NCBI GenBank assembly: GCA_905236045.1
Contig: CAJOOG010000045.1
Span: forward strand, 1-46,942
Direction: 5' to 3'
DNA: 46,942 bases
Origin: an uncultured Denitrobacterium sp.
GTDB taxonomy: Bacteria; Actinomycetota; Coriobacteriia; Coriobacteriales; Eggerthellaceae
Below the pieces are notes generated by a model, which saw only the letters and a program-made list of their open reading frames with translations, was not told the origin of the DNA and did not search any database. The translations under genes were made by a program, and so were the position numbers. Position 1 is the first letter of the stretch. Each line of letters opens with the position of its first letter. Shown in pieces: positions 19,801 to 23,873 of the stretch.

Positions 19801-20917
19801 AGGCGTCCGAAGCGATGATCCAGGAACGGATGTCGACCTCTTCGAGCGAGGTGCTGCCGGCGAACAGATTCGAGAAATCGAGAGCCGAGGAGACGTCGAG
19901 TGTGCCTCCCCTGAAAATGCGAAGGTTCGCGCAATCGGCGAACCATCCAGAAAGACCCAAAGCGGACAAGGCGTAGGAGCCCGTGAAGGCGACTGAGCGT
20001 ATCGAACTTCGTTCGAGCGAAGCCCAGGGCAGTCGCAGCGCATCGGCTGGCAAGACCCCTCCTGGTCCGGAGGCAAAGACCTCCAGCGCTCCCGTGCCCG
20101 AATCGAACGTCCATCGCACGAGCGATTGGGCGCTCGCATCGGCGGGTGAGGCGGTATCCGCATCGGCGGCCGAAATGCCGCCCGAATCGGATTCGGCGGC
20201 GGACAGCAGATTGACGGTTTCGACGGGGCCCTGCGATTCGGGAGTTTCTTGGTCATCTTCGACCGAGTCGCTAGGCTCTGCCGCCTGGAAATCCCGAGTC
20301 TCGTCGTCCGAGGATTTCGAACGACGATCCTCGAGCCGATCTGCGGATCCGCTTCCGAATGACGCAGATTCGGCATCGGCTTTCGCGGATGCGGCCTGCT
20401 GCCCCGAATCCTGGTCTACGACGACAAGGGATTCGTCGTCGGATTCGGGTGCGAAATCAACGTCGTTAACGACATCGGAAGATTCGTCTTCTAAGGCCTT
20501 GGCAAGGGAGGTCTCGAGGGCCGCTTGAGCCGCCGTTTCCTCGGCGGATTCAGCCGCAGGGATTTCGGCGGAGGAAGCGGAGCTGGTCTCGGCGGTGGAT
20601 TCAGCAGTCGATTTCTCGACGGGAGCAGGGGTTTGCTCCTTCGCAGAGGCGAGCGTTCCGGACGTCGAAGAGGGGGTGCTCTCGGCGCTTGCGCAGGCGC
20701 TCGTTGCCGAGGCGGCCTGCTTGGCCGTCGAATCCTCGGACTGAGCTGCGCAGACACCATCATTTTGAGAGCTGGCTTTGGAGGTTGCGAACGCGAGATC
20801 GGCAAAGCAGAACGAAAGCACGGCAAAAAGCAAGGCCAGAGCGAGAACGGCCGCACTCCGTGCAGCCCAGGTGCTCTGGCCTTCGCCCATGCGTACTATG
20901 CCGCTGGCACTGTTCAA
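1..20917 (-). CDS. Giant BspA-like (DUF285) repeat surface protein, C-terminus off the left edge
   Basis: One frame stays open from 20917 to the window edge, giving 6972 codons with no stop seen; the remainder lies outside. I chose the TTG at 20917 because AGGGAG sits 9 nt upstream; the in-frame ATG at 20890 (codon 10) has no ribosome site. Order: signal peptide (1-44), acidic Ser/Ala/Glu-rich stretch (about 45-265), then about 21 cycles. Each cycle has a WWxF/WWxY strand followed by a TLTIG-like strand, then LPW, an AxWF segment, DGSGMDVS-like repeats with MF, a DLSGWDTS-like step, a NMF step, a GTW turn and a WFGTT-like close. The last 600 residues are InlB B-repeat-like. DUF285 proteins are usually a few hundred to 2000 residues, so this is extreme. 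A role in adhesion or glycan binding is inferred. A sortase motif, if any, is beyond the edge. Confidence 0.93.
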   Translation of the reverse strand, partial: MNSASGIVRMGEGQSTWAARSAAVLALALLFAVLSFCFADLAFATSKASSQNDGVCAAQSEDSTAKQAASATSACASAESTPSSTSGTLASAKEQTPAPVEKSTAESTAETSSASSAEIPAAESAEETAAQAALETSLAKALEDESSDVVNDVDFAPESDDESLVVVDQDSGQQAASAKADAESASFGSGSADRLEDRRSKSSDDETRDFQAAEPSDSVEDDQETPESQGPVETVNLLSAAESDSGGISAADADTASPADASAQSLVRWTFDSGTGALEVFASGPGGVLPADALRLPWASLERSSIRSVAFTGSYALSALGLSGWFADCANLRIFRGGTLDVSSALDFSNLFAGSTSLEEVDIRSWIIASDASVANMFQDVNSIKLLGIPVGFDLAESGFNAQASSDETEAVWTDGSNFSGSTKDLIARYSSADAPSDSLTYIYVGGSDEDAASESSSSVDGEETDVQEFLTYIQQGASEEAAKSQQTTGNSAAADSIETVASISAQGVSESDIVLKAQADSGAMRNNSNITWAYDASNYRLTITIVSTTGDTTLDSTNKDTNLSWKGSVGSALIHEVYVKANNGTKIRPATLNNWFSGYADLLYVDLSGLDVSGCTDFSGLFSGCIKLETIDGINTWNVSAGTTFANMFSGCSSLKELNIADWNTQGATTRTNMFNIATDGKSALRTVVIPSTVTVNSDTTIFGGAVSLGETAGTWKTDDGLTTIGSTTNLIAKIASDATARKYKFFFEAPIQTNSKILWSFDETYGTLTIYVADDATAADLTLTVNAADLPWLVSVGSESIVRVVTTQGSAGKIAPTTLAAWFQDHKALQSFDGSGMDVSSVSSFASLFSGDTLLSTVDLTGWQSLSGADRSSLFYNCTALYTITLTAGMVLGGSGLSNALTRHGATDGTWTRTDAGASEDPWFGTTNDLVARYPLGANNSSFGATVFIASGIDTATYTWTANQLGARFSGNDNAWWRYASNTVTIGVDYGRGTSASNAVTLNVAAGSQMPWFSVTTQGYVTTIVAQAATYTDAGSGNTTTYLIAPTTLQNWFQGHSYLRTFNGVDMDVSTCSSFVDLFSGDIRLATVNLTDWQMPTGAADSTRSGMFANCKALATLTFTDGVILTGAGISDMLTDRTPTDGSWQTSDSAWFGSSDNLTARYPDITAASGTASNAVGTYIYVWSQGMLSGRFTNDNVWWKFDPGSDGSAGLLTIGIGSTSASRVVTERANELPWISVIGSDKLGTIYRVVFESSSDYPVLPEHPEGWFANYVNLSTFDGTGMDVTAVVAQNGEKSLARFFAGDRSFSSFTGLQYWDITDITDLSYLFQGCEGLQSLAGLEQWSNKSSHVKDFSSMFSGAIDLLVIDALAQWDVSAAATFESMFAGAVNLATLDISGWAMPASATRTNMFSGLSMLTTLRVNGHVFLGATALQSTGLESVSERGSKLGTWKRTDALATDPWFGTTQNLVDRYPATGAAASLSAAATYVWQSGQLGGRFSNDNAWWAFDSTSGYLSLGTDLGANKTVVESAAQQPWIGIVGTGTGYLDLIRGVVVASGEDFQPTNFEGWFYNYHAMTSFDGSGLDLSQNNSLKNLFRDCTLLATVTGLSGWDLGATTDMESMFQNVGGLNVLNGANNWDTSGVTSMKNLFAGDTALLTLTSISSWDVGAVEDFTSLFAGDTALQTLNISGWNMDATATRTDMFTNLAALATFTIGAGVILEGTGFDDTLASHGVTAGSWDGRAALAASNTWFGSTSNIAVRYPAAKNAEGSTAGAFVYTWDSGNLRGRFANDNTWWTYANYTLTLGSDDQAGDLTVAETQDAAATDSTVNLPWTAALGGRSNTVSLVRHVVTSAAAGIQPLNLANWFANYTSLISFNGAGIDTSRTTSIASLLAFDSANGTLSTITGIDDWDTDTTVDDFSYAFKNARALSSLDISGWRMNANDTLTDMLYGCTGLTSLRLGCYNVLTGTGFNDDVYTNNSQSDANSTRQPRDGSWDGVDSDGDNAWFGSTSNIAARYVLSGGVYAGAGNLIGKDVIYTWASGSLRGRFANDNTWWTYDRTTHTLTIGADDASTNSFGKTISETEASSTSNSLPWLGAGLAVKTAAASGGNYIETVTTYNQVAVADLDNWFAGYMALRTFDGSNMNVSATTGFANLFAGDSALRIVDLANWDMATVATGVRQSVPDRSNMFSGASSISEITASQNTLLDATALDNIDSRQATVGMWVLTVAGSETWFDSTAKLAARYAQSAARPSTTYTYEWDDTRLGGRFESNPVNTWWTFALSDANAGLLTIGADSGASNKVVQEYRGSATYELPWIAPLTNSTYSTTEAALGRITSIATAGMIAPANMHGWFQGLTNLVSFDGQYVNTANVTDMAYLFQGDGNLTSLNHLSDWAQSGTVKTYAYAFAGVSSLTSLTDVSAWNVTNASDLGHLFEGMTSLQTLNISGWNMLANSTRVSGSTTSPILTDMYKNLSALAVLVVSDNVVLGGVGCDSGFDNDLSRHTPSHGTWSKSNSTASSESSQLVGNTYSMGLLYPVGGRSTLDYVRTYYFLAGVLHGSFLNTNVWWHYNNGDLSVGVVDTTHAATVTEYQGTYNGTASELPWRQLINDPNGDVTPVTSFTSTLATGVITPTNLYGWFKNYHLLQTVNFAGMNLDSAVSMEGLFQNDLDGSSFQSALTTVSGIGGWNTSVLTSIAHIFDGDASLSSLSSTAGWGVSAVTAFDYAFNDCGSLTSLDLTGWTMRTDATRVSMLDDCFGLRQITLDTRVLIDDTGFEDDLTGLGNTDGMWVYTTGDDDEIWFGTTSDLSNRYGTYLSGGATARTTEEVLVNSGNTKRADGVFTYLWDSSRLGGRFASNANAWWKYTKSADGAKPQGTLELGSDGPATYLREVTELGTVADDASNALPWRAVVANYATSITHVVTYATSIIKPLNLASWFKDHTALVDFTGVGIDATATTSFESMFEISSDSATPALTSVTGITGSNWVTASLTCLKNMFHNQKSLSTLDALSSWNTAHVTDMSGMFYNARALTHVRGIMDWNTDAVTSFENIFRGMLSLQRIDLTSWKVDVGDNATYMFAEDVLLNSVTLGVNFTASDVLGPSRSQSQAIAIGWPGHSSTGRDYKAFSWASRITLQLYYSTEGGYDKVYVSDDYAYRLYGASGNGWGGTTLYLKGTNAYIWFSTDGSNSSGSNGAGLWVWGTATAYADGIWKKTVSGGTSWIGSWDEMMGSIADSGIGSASMAGTYEWNLGEIGGRFQNNLKSWWEYDRDTKELAVHGTGTAADSIVTETADTVPWLSWEARDLDISNGSASIKHLATSIVSDGSLAPVHFGAASDNGESYSGWFDGYEYVTMVDASGFDLTQGTTSLAYLFANMSRVASITGLTNWNTSSIVDMEHLFDADVLLATITSLSSWDVSHVTKFGSMFRNVLLLSDISQLANWTLPTSASSIDLSCMFMNTALVSLDNLSGWAAYTASVTDMQYMFAGITELATATGIADWDVAGTNLNYLFKGDYSLATVYLDRWNMGSATSYAGMLDVRKYNDALTTVDTSQTVSIATLRLDDSSILSDTGFTNSLTGRDIADGMWRRTDGAWYDNTTKLAALYAATATRSSTVYIFEWTSMPGGRFNYGAGVENTWWRYDSVSETLFIGTTGEAGVSFQVEDPYDDLPWKDVAASNGGTAIKHITIQGGIQVVNPSNWFKDYTSLRDVIADGLDLTQVAAVNGVKSIEGLFSGCTRLVSVTGIATWPIASLTSLKNLFYNCTSLTTISGIESWTNESTTANTSHITDMSGLFYNTQSLTDLTFLANWDTSSVTDFSNMLNGAAGLVSVAGIANWDTSSATNMEGMFANDTQLVTVDLRNWDVSNVTNFKNLFLNDTSLATLDISTWNMSAVSNVAYLAGMLATDNDSNGTNSSLTKLKLGPMVVLASSSGAVAAGLDDNLRGRAATQGRWNLEGASWFDGSANLAARYALGATRAAGTYNWTSTPGGHFLDASDTAAWWTFTDEDGNGTNETLTIGLDTGSTVMSVYAASDGSARNGTLDLPWQVYGVAMPSNTTRVVFQSGIQVVNPSRWFQNYTALAYFNGTQMDPSLATDFSYMFSSATSLSTLVGLSAWSTNVGNATNLAYMFYNCNSLDSVEGISRWDVSKVENFSYMFASCDSLDSLDLSGWNMQANANRSAPTLTNMLYGDSSGYDNELDTLRLGPNVVLAGTGLSSNSNRENADGVWYLPSYTWFGTSGNLMERYDTVGSGPSGVLTYTWTSDFTGGRFGNANTWWKYANSVLTIGADGGVDLVVTETRVVDAGGNVTTALPWESVISLNSITSVNTQGGVILQNPSNWFSNYNYLVTFDGSYMDVSAATSLASMFEGDDRLHNVNNVNGWDTSNITSMASMFKDCTSLDDNKTMTAWDTSAVTDFSSMFSGCTSLDALDLTGWTMTASGVNVTGMLVGCTEIDELTLDNASVLYGTGLDNALSGRSANDGRWVVGDGSWFDSSTRLANLYPSEGNSRGDGLIYTWDGSVLGGRFDSNPHAWWTFTKSTRVLDMGTENGAREAVEEPYDQLPWLNIPLVGTATSITSHGQLVLPQDASYWFASSKIDQREQLTDADRAFSGYSSGSMNWCYITQQDGGTNIYFHGGGGNAFIGKWMTVPAGTYILSADYTTSYYTEASYLYLELNPNSSIPGGNGTHGSSYARLYFRTCTSTLANAYTVFTLNSDTSLFFTLSLDAIDDGASATLFLKNLTLSKFPAYEFVTSFDGEGLDLSRVENLEGFFQGDFRLETVKGTSAWDVSSVANYSSMFEDCTSLSDLSKITAWGTRTAAATDMSRMFAGATSLQTNGGIASWNTANVTSFAGMFDGDTSLETLDLSMWNMKAATGASALSDFVAGCTALSTITASGTTVLAGSGLDDTLEGRARTDGMWELQDGLWFDCSEALSDRYPALGSPFAAVMTYVWMGGVLGGRFVPNGDTWWKVTDEDADGVLETLTIGSDSASAAAVQVAAADLPWIPALYVDSTSGLTTDERNAAAKARITAVATQGGIVVQTPAHWFEDYTELLSFDGTNMNVTGATSMQAMFAGDDKLATLTGTRGWNTSAVQDFSSVFRGDSSLTQASFNLLDGWKVDSATTMAHMFEGCPGLTDLTPLAGTSNTGWVTTHVTDFSYMFADCTGITTQAPISTWNTSAATTMDHMFYGCTGLQTIDLSLWKMLNVDVTGMFGVRGAVGGSEAQQSALRTIITGSETKLLGSGIDNALSGRTHNDGSWQRTTNTAALGAWFDNSTNLASLFPGTSATGIAATVYEWQTQIRGRFANQDVWWEYDVETHKLTIGVDGVTNTIQEEASGLPWLALAPPDAPEGGTIKNLIEEVVFENAVSLSNPASWFEDYTALASINLTDDTGNAMVDVSRADATTGVNAMFKGAVKLESLDLSAWDLTSLSHSNLLAGDVELNEVVLNTYSVLEGTGFDGISSHVDYAGIWRGSDNFKGTNAQFIARYPSTGATTAASGKITYTWTLENVDGDNPDFWWRFDKSAGTLYMGVSDQNNDGVVTREVSTAADQLPWVPSIAYNADAVRQIKHIVVVPDADTGATVKPGSLANWFAGYTGLLSFDGTGMDVSATTSFQNLFNGDASLARVDIAPWDMLSTRTLVPASGGTEATTGTPTLTDMFTGTAITEITLGTNCVLDGTGFVGISGRTTSDGMWRTDPETSGTASAATNFTDTWFDTTVHLTGRYTATANAYGNCVTYTWTPGAGGLFSDNSDAWWAFEQSTGKLYIGSTGSASASVSCAAANLPWRQYASQITAVESHGNLSPTTMAGWFGGRTGVVRFGTRSTNAFLVVRASDWRMVFVNSLGLSGYYYNWTFIRVGTGSNGVGLYAIYNDCGAWMRYDGNNGNSVYSGFDGNCIFYVRDFARYDSTRVFIRPTVADYCLDAEGGTTSAGTRARWHPRSMDIWSYNAYSDGSWPSYAYGWCLDELVEEDLGGASLYPLLQSADLSAIDISNCGNADGLFMGSAALETVDLTGWDVSQSSTTVYDLLRDCDSLTSITVDQKMNLEDAGLPHSDEQGAWKDAAEGGTWFGTSDNLEVRYNNVLDGPGSTLGTKTYVWQTDIVAGRFTTTTTISDGDWSYNRGNDGAWWRYFADAATLEDGTDVEAGTLVFGLDAGASADVAAWGRDYMPWLATVTSGAIRHVTAVDANGKLHPLRLQGWFNNDSMGGYYDDLATFDGSKLRVDASTTSFQSLFYRDTALESVDITGWNMASSAARTDMLGYTNPAQGGSLVEISLSDGAILEGTGISRVDDQAARWVVASISHVPAAPARTLAVEDYFVTNGSSAANEDPGLLVLYAAGHGSYGDITWHWYEGTVITYVKCGTNLSGDVAARIDEQQWIDEKRRTVFARFGYEYTAPNPEDTSIAWVGFQLEGYRLRWWNTDITGQNGATELKAGETIVPTAASYGQYTTLYAMWASVQTARVYLQKNNEDATGSTTLVSGQGVQAGDDLSLADYFDTTFTATGYKIVEFNSRADGTGYSYTASDLYRLQWEDIYVGGVLMIDVTQAETEGTDGKITKIANQYLYAIWAPKENFVLHYYDLGEEDVSSSLGYRLVTTTPAIADKTGIKWSDTGLAPGIIPVKDGFTFLGWQYYKDGTWHDLDCEVDEINGGLRNTTYGDLASSDDNTVAAFLVAKWESGSVTISYRLDITSPVVATLVDLTNIAYVRTSGETTDTDGDNDDTTASELVAARDGTPRGAIVNFINSGYRVYRWTNNIDSQEFTRSVLSAEDIRSVAWTGTSWRSVVFTAHLVPKSYTVRYDANVVGEDCGSIADADGTFGAPFQIADGGTLDGIYRPGYRFAGWNTLSTPTTEAPGTAYASGAIVNDLVPNDTGFVILYAQWEELTTTFTFTVRANGTLLNGADGVNKGTTFEVTIKRITGTAPTVSALGNTGYRFLEWIDAATGEAIAGAAATFTPTKQAAELWGAAYSYIAV
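3010..3475 (-). other. Ricin-type (beta-trefoil lectin)-like insert
   Basis: About residues 5815-5970. A tryptophan- and tyrosine-rich segment replaces the usual turns: STNAFLVVRASDWRMVFVN, WTFIRVGTGSNGVGLYAIYN, GAWMRYDGNNGNSVYSGFD, then VADYCLDAEGGTTSAGTRA followed by WHPRSMDIW. YCLDxxGGxTxxGTxxxxW is the classic start of a ricin-B repeat, and the preceding repeats have the WxxxxxG..Y spacing of a trefoil. Sugar binding is inferred. Confidence 0.5.
6685..7160 (-). other. Jelly-roll (carbohydrate-binding-module-like) insert
   Basis: About residues 4587-4745. The cycle is interrupted after ASYWFAS by a segment containing MNWCYITQQDGGTNIYF, then GKWMTVPAGTYILSADYTT, SYLYLELNP, YTVFTLNSDTSLFFTLSL and ATLFLKNLTLSKF. 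The cycle then resumes at EFVTSFDGEGLDLS. Phrases like WxxVPAGTYxLSxDY and an LFxKNLTL ending are typical of CBM-like beta sandwiches that bind sugars. The specific family cannot be decided by eye. Confidence 0.5.
11275..11640 (-). other. CUB-like domain inserted in the repeat array
   Basis: About residues 3093-3215 of the giant protein. The segment departs from the DUF285 pattern: ITLQLYYS, then GGYDKVYVSDD, YRLYGASGNGWGG, TTLYLKGTNAYIWFSTDG and GAGLWVWGTATAYADG. This matches the CUB layout: a YDxVxV strand, a glycine-rich turn, then an xxVxFxSDxSxxxxGF-like strand. Disulfide cysteines are absent, as is common in bacterial copies. The family call is by eye only. Confidence 0.55.
20786..20917 (-). 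other. Signal peptide of the giant surface protein
   Basis: Residues 1-44 read as a basic/polar n-region (with R9 and R20), a long hydrophobic core (AVLALALLFAVLSFCF) and an A-F-A cleavage motif at 42-44. Export by Sec is implied. If the ATG at codon 10 were used instead, the signal would still be complete, with R20 as its basic residue. Confidence 0.85.
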
Positions 20918-21026
20918 GAATTCGCGCTCCCTTGCATCGCACGAAAATCAACAAAATGCCTGCTCAACGTGGGTGTTTGGTTTAGTACGACTTGATGCTG
21001 CATTTCCCACGTGCAGATTTGGGCCT

Positions 21027-21054
21027 ATTTTACCACGAATTCGTGCCTCGCAAA
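21027..21054 (-). promoter_or_regulatory. Candidate promoter of the giant surface gene with a 12-bp palindrome
   Basis: On the minus strand TTTGCG (21049-21054) and TAAAAT (21027-21032) are 16 bp apart. Between them lies the perfect palindrome CACGAATTCGTG (21034-21045), placed where a repressor would block RNA polymerase. A 5' leader of about 100 nt is implied. This is sequence inspection only; other start sites in the AT-rich upstream region are possible. Confidence 0.4.
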
Positions 21055-22067
21055 CCGTCAATTTTGAGACTATTTTCCAAGGTTGCAACGAGAAATCGGA
21101 ATATTCGAAAGGGACCCCGAAATACCGCTTCCCCGACGCGTCAAATCGGATTGCATTCGCATAAGTCGAGGCCCTTTTGGATGCTGCCCAATCGCTCGAA
21201 TACCGTTACCCGTTATTTGAATCTTTCCCCCTTATTCATTCTCGCTAAGATTTCTTATATTATGTCTTATAGATTTCCTTCTACGCATTTAAGAGGTTTC
21301 TTCTATCGGATGACATAAGTTTTCCTTCTTCTAGTTCGCTCACGGCTCAATCGCTTATCTTCAGCTGCATTTAGTTATGATTTGGGACGTTTTTCGCTAA
21401 TTAATATTTGAAGGACTAAGTTCGTATCTTCCGGCTTCTCCCCTGTGTCCTAATCTCTCGGGTTTATTTCTATTGTGTCCGTTTCTTCTCTATTCGTTTT
21501 TATTTGATGCTATTCCCTACTCTCCATCCTCTCGCTCGCATTATTTCCTAGCAATCCGCTCTGCTTTCGCGGGCTTCCCTCTCCTCCCAACTCGGCTTTC
21601 GGATCCATCGCGCCATTTTGACTATTGGTCTGCAGCTTGTACCGTCTCTATAGAATCTACTTAGACGCTGGTCCCTTATAGGTACTTTATCCATAAGGAC
21701 CTATCGTTGGGTGTCTCCTCTGCCGGCAACGCACGCTAGGTCGTCTACTCCGCGGACCATGCCTCTTCCTTCACCGTCCCCGACGATTCGCAAAGGGACC
21801 TGCGAGGTCGATCGCCCCTCCCCGATTCGGCAGAGGGCGCTGCTCGGATCGAAGAGAGACTCTATCCCTCGCCGGGCTCTGCTATACAGTTCTTCGGGTT
21901 CCGCTGCGCTCTCGGAAGCGCTCAGCCGCCCGCTGCGTTCCGCTCTTCATTTTGAATGTACAAAAGGACGCTACCCAACGTAGTTCGTGTGGCAGGGGCC
22001 GTCTCAGAAACCTTAAGTGCTAATAATCCAATCGGACGCGCTGTCCTGATCTTCCCTTTCAACTGAT

Positions 22068-22092
22068 CTCCTCCGGCAAAGGAGGATTTCTC
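22068..22092 (+). terminator. Possible small terminator hairpin
   Basis: TCCTCC, loop GGCAAA, GGAGGA, then TTTCTCT on the plus strand. The stem is only 6 bp and no plus-strand gene precedes it, so it could equally be chance. Confidence 0.3.
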
Positions 22093-22328
22093 TCCGACGC
22101 GAATAGAGCCCCTCCCCCCCATTACCCCTCCAAGAACCTCGGGGCATCTTCACTCAAACGACCCGCGAGCAATTTCCGCATCCGGTCCGAGTGCAATTCA
22201 AACCACATTTGAAATATCATTCTTACCGTTATCCGTTTTGCTATTCCCTCCCCTCCTCTGAATGCTCTCTCCGGGCTTTCTCGATTTGGAAATCGCTCGT
22301 CTCTTCGTACCGCAAACAGAGCTTCCCT

Positions 22329-22357
22329 CGAATTCTCTTTGCGCCGAAGAGAATTCG
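22329..22357. other. Perfect 11-bp inverted repeat in the intergenic interval
   Basis: CGAATTCTCTT (22329-22339) is followed by a 7-nt loop and AAGAGAATTCG (22347-22357). No T-run follows on either strand, so it is either an operator, a structured RNA element or a terminator without a U tract. Confidence 0.5.
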
Positions 22358-22640
22358 ACTCGAGGATTCGGACTAGACGCCTATTTACGATTACAGATTC
22401 AGCACCATCCTTCTCCCCCATTGTCATCCGAAGCCGAGCACATCCCCGATCTCTTTGATTCTCTGTGCTAGTTTGATAGTCTGTTTATCGTTAACTCTTT
22501 AGTCCGGAATACTCTGCGCGTAGAGAATCTGCTCCTGCTCTCGGATATAAAGAAGGAGGGCGCTTTCACTCGCGTCCTCCCGTTGCCTACTTATATATAT
22601 GTTGAGTCGTTTGCTCCCCGAATCGCGGCCAGCTGGCCTC

Positions 22641-23768
22641 CTAGTACCCTCCGAAGAATCCCGCGTCTTTCGGAATCTCGTAGCCTTCGAAGTACTTCGC
22701 GAAATCGAGCTTCAGGTAATCGCACAGATCCGCGAGCTCCATCATGGTCCCGTCTGCGACGGAGATGCCGTTCTCGCGACGGTCCTTCTCCGCGAAGACC
22801 TCTTTCTCGCCGTGGGTGTAGATGCGCTCGGCTCCATCCGCCACGGGCGCCTCGCGCAGCTTCTGCATGAAGGCGCTCAGGTGCGCGCGGATATCTTCGG
22901 GCTCGCCGAAGTAAGCGGGGTTGACGGCCGCGAAGCCATGGCAGATGCCGGTCTTATCCTCGAAGGTGCAGCATTCGTCCGAATTGACGCCCTGGGAGAG
23001 GATGCTGCTGAAGATCTCGCAGATCATCCCGTACCCGTAGCCCTTATGGCTGCCTGAGGTCTCGGTGTTGCCGCCTAAGGGCATGATGCCGCCGCCGTTC
23101 TTCTCCACGATGTTCTTCAGCACACGCGGGGCCTCGGAGCTCGGCTGGCCGTTCTCGTCGAGAGCCCAGCCTTCGGGCAGCGGCTTGCCGGACTTGTTGT
23201 AGATCTCCAGCTTGCCGCGCGTGACCACGGTCGTGGAGCTGTCGAACCAGAAGGGATAGGGGTCGGCCGGCATGGCGAGGGCTATGGGGTTAGAACCGAG
23301 CATGGCCTGACGGGCGAAAGTCGGCACCATGATGGCTTCGCTGTTCGTGCAGCTGAATCCCATCAGCCCCTCGTCGACGGCCATCTTGGCGTAGTAGCCG
23401 GCGATGCCGTAATGGTTGGAGTTGCGCACGCTGACGATGCCCACGCCGCTCGCCTTCGCCTTCTCTATGGCCATCTGCATCGCCCGATGCGCGACAACCT
23501 GCCCCATGGCGTTATTGCCTTCGATGACGGCGCTGATGGGCGTGTCGAAGACCACCTCGGGCTTTGCATCGAGGTGGATGCTGCCCTTCTCGATGCCCTT
23601 GTGGTAGCGCACCATGCGCTGCATGCCATGGCTCTCGATGCCGTAGAGATCGGCCGTAAGCAGAACATCCTTGATGATACGGCTCTGCTCTTCGTCGAAT
23701 CCGAACGCCCGGAAGACATCCTCGCAGAATTGATTTAACGTTTGATAGCTCCATTTAACGTAACCCAT
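22641..23768 (-). CDS. Ldh family oxidoreductase (malate/L-lactate/ureidoglycolate dehydrogenase family)
   Basis: A 375-residue NAD(P)-dependent 2-hydroxyacid dehydrogenase of the Ldh/MDH type 2 family, unrelated to classical Rossmann lactate dehydrogenases. Start chosen at 23768 (MGYVKWSYQT), where AAAGGAG stands just upstream; an ATG 9 codons earlier has none. Family marks: the SHG motif at 46-48 with following RM, VRNSNHYGIAGYYA (catalytic His region), a FSCTNSEAIMVPTF block and SNPIALAMPA. Length is normal for the family. Substrate cannot be told from sequence: malate, lactate, sulfolactate and ureidoglycolate enzymes all look like this. It follows mIHF on the same strand, separated by a terminator. 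Cytoplasmic. Confidence 0.85.
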   Translation of the reverse strand: MGYVKWSYQTLNQFCEDVFRAFGFDEEQSRIIKDVLLTADLYGIESHGMQRMVRYHKGIEKGSIHLDAKPEVVFDTPISAVIEGNNAMGQVVAHRAMQMAIEKAKASGVGIVSVRNSNHYGIAGYYAKMAVDEGLMGFSCTNSEAIMVPTFARQAMLGSNPIALAMPADPYPFWFDSSTTVVTRGKLEIYNKSGKPLPEGWALDENGQPSSEAPRVLKNIVEKNGGGIMPLGGNTETSGSHKGYGYGMICEIFSSILSQGVNSDECCTFEDKTGICHGFAAVNPAYFGEPEDIRAHLSAFMQKLREAPVADGAERIYTHGEKEVFAEKDRRENGISVADGTMMELADLCDYLKLDFAKYFEGYEIPKDAGFFGGY

Positions 23769-23816
23769 TGAAGCTCCTTTCCTAGAAACGTGCATGCGCC
23801 TTCACAGGTCTGGTAT

Positions 23817-23850
23817 AACAAAAAGGCGGGAAGACATGTCCTCCCGCCTT
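23817..23850 (-). terminator. Intrinsic terminator of the mIHF gene
   Basis: On the minus strand AAGGCGGGA, a loop and TCCCGCCTT are followed by TTTG and T-rich sequence (paired arms 23842-23850 and 23823-23831). It lies 24 nt after the mIHF stop. Confidence 0.8.
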
Positions 23851-23873
23851 GCTTCCAGATATGGCTCCAGAAG

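Larger units (their letters stand above)
2530..20130 (-). repeat. Array of about 21 BspA/DUF285-type cycles
   Basis: I located the tryptophan-rich strand that opens each cycle near positions 20108, 19320, 18632, 17975, 17315, 16395, 15530, 14750, 14075, 13210, 12330, 11125, 10010, 8920, 8095, 7325, 6020, 4985, 4360, 3650 and 2540. Spacing runs from about 0.62 to 1.3 kb. Several of the longest intervals (12330-11125, 7325-6020, 3650-2540) contain inserted foreign domains. The first three cycles are divergent (VRWTF, ITWAY, ILWSF in place of WW). Within a cycle the number of leucine-rich turns varies from one to about seven. Confidence 0.85.
20918..22640. other. Long gene-free interval, pyrimidine-rich on the plus strand
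   Basis: About 1.7 kb between the start of the giant gene and the end of the Ldh-family gene. Base composition changes sharply from GC-rich coding DNA to T/C-rich DNA on the plus strand. The short ORFs here (for example 22122-22427 minus and 21711-21983 plus) show no recognisable motif, no convincing ribosome site and no codon bias like the neighbours. It contains the hairpins listed separately and possibly an upstream regulatory region or an eroded insertion. Confidence 0.6.

Noticed and set aside
22122-22427. Minus ORF of 101 codons in the intergenic island
   Set aside because: It has no recognisable motif or codon bias, and the composition is that of the surrounding non-coding DNA.
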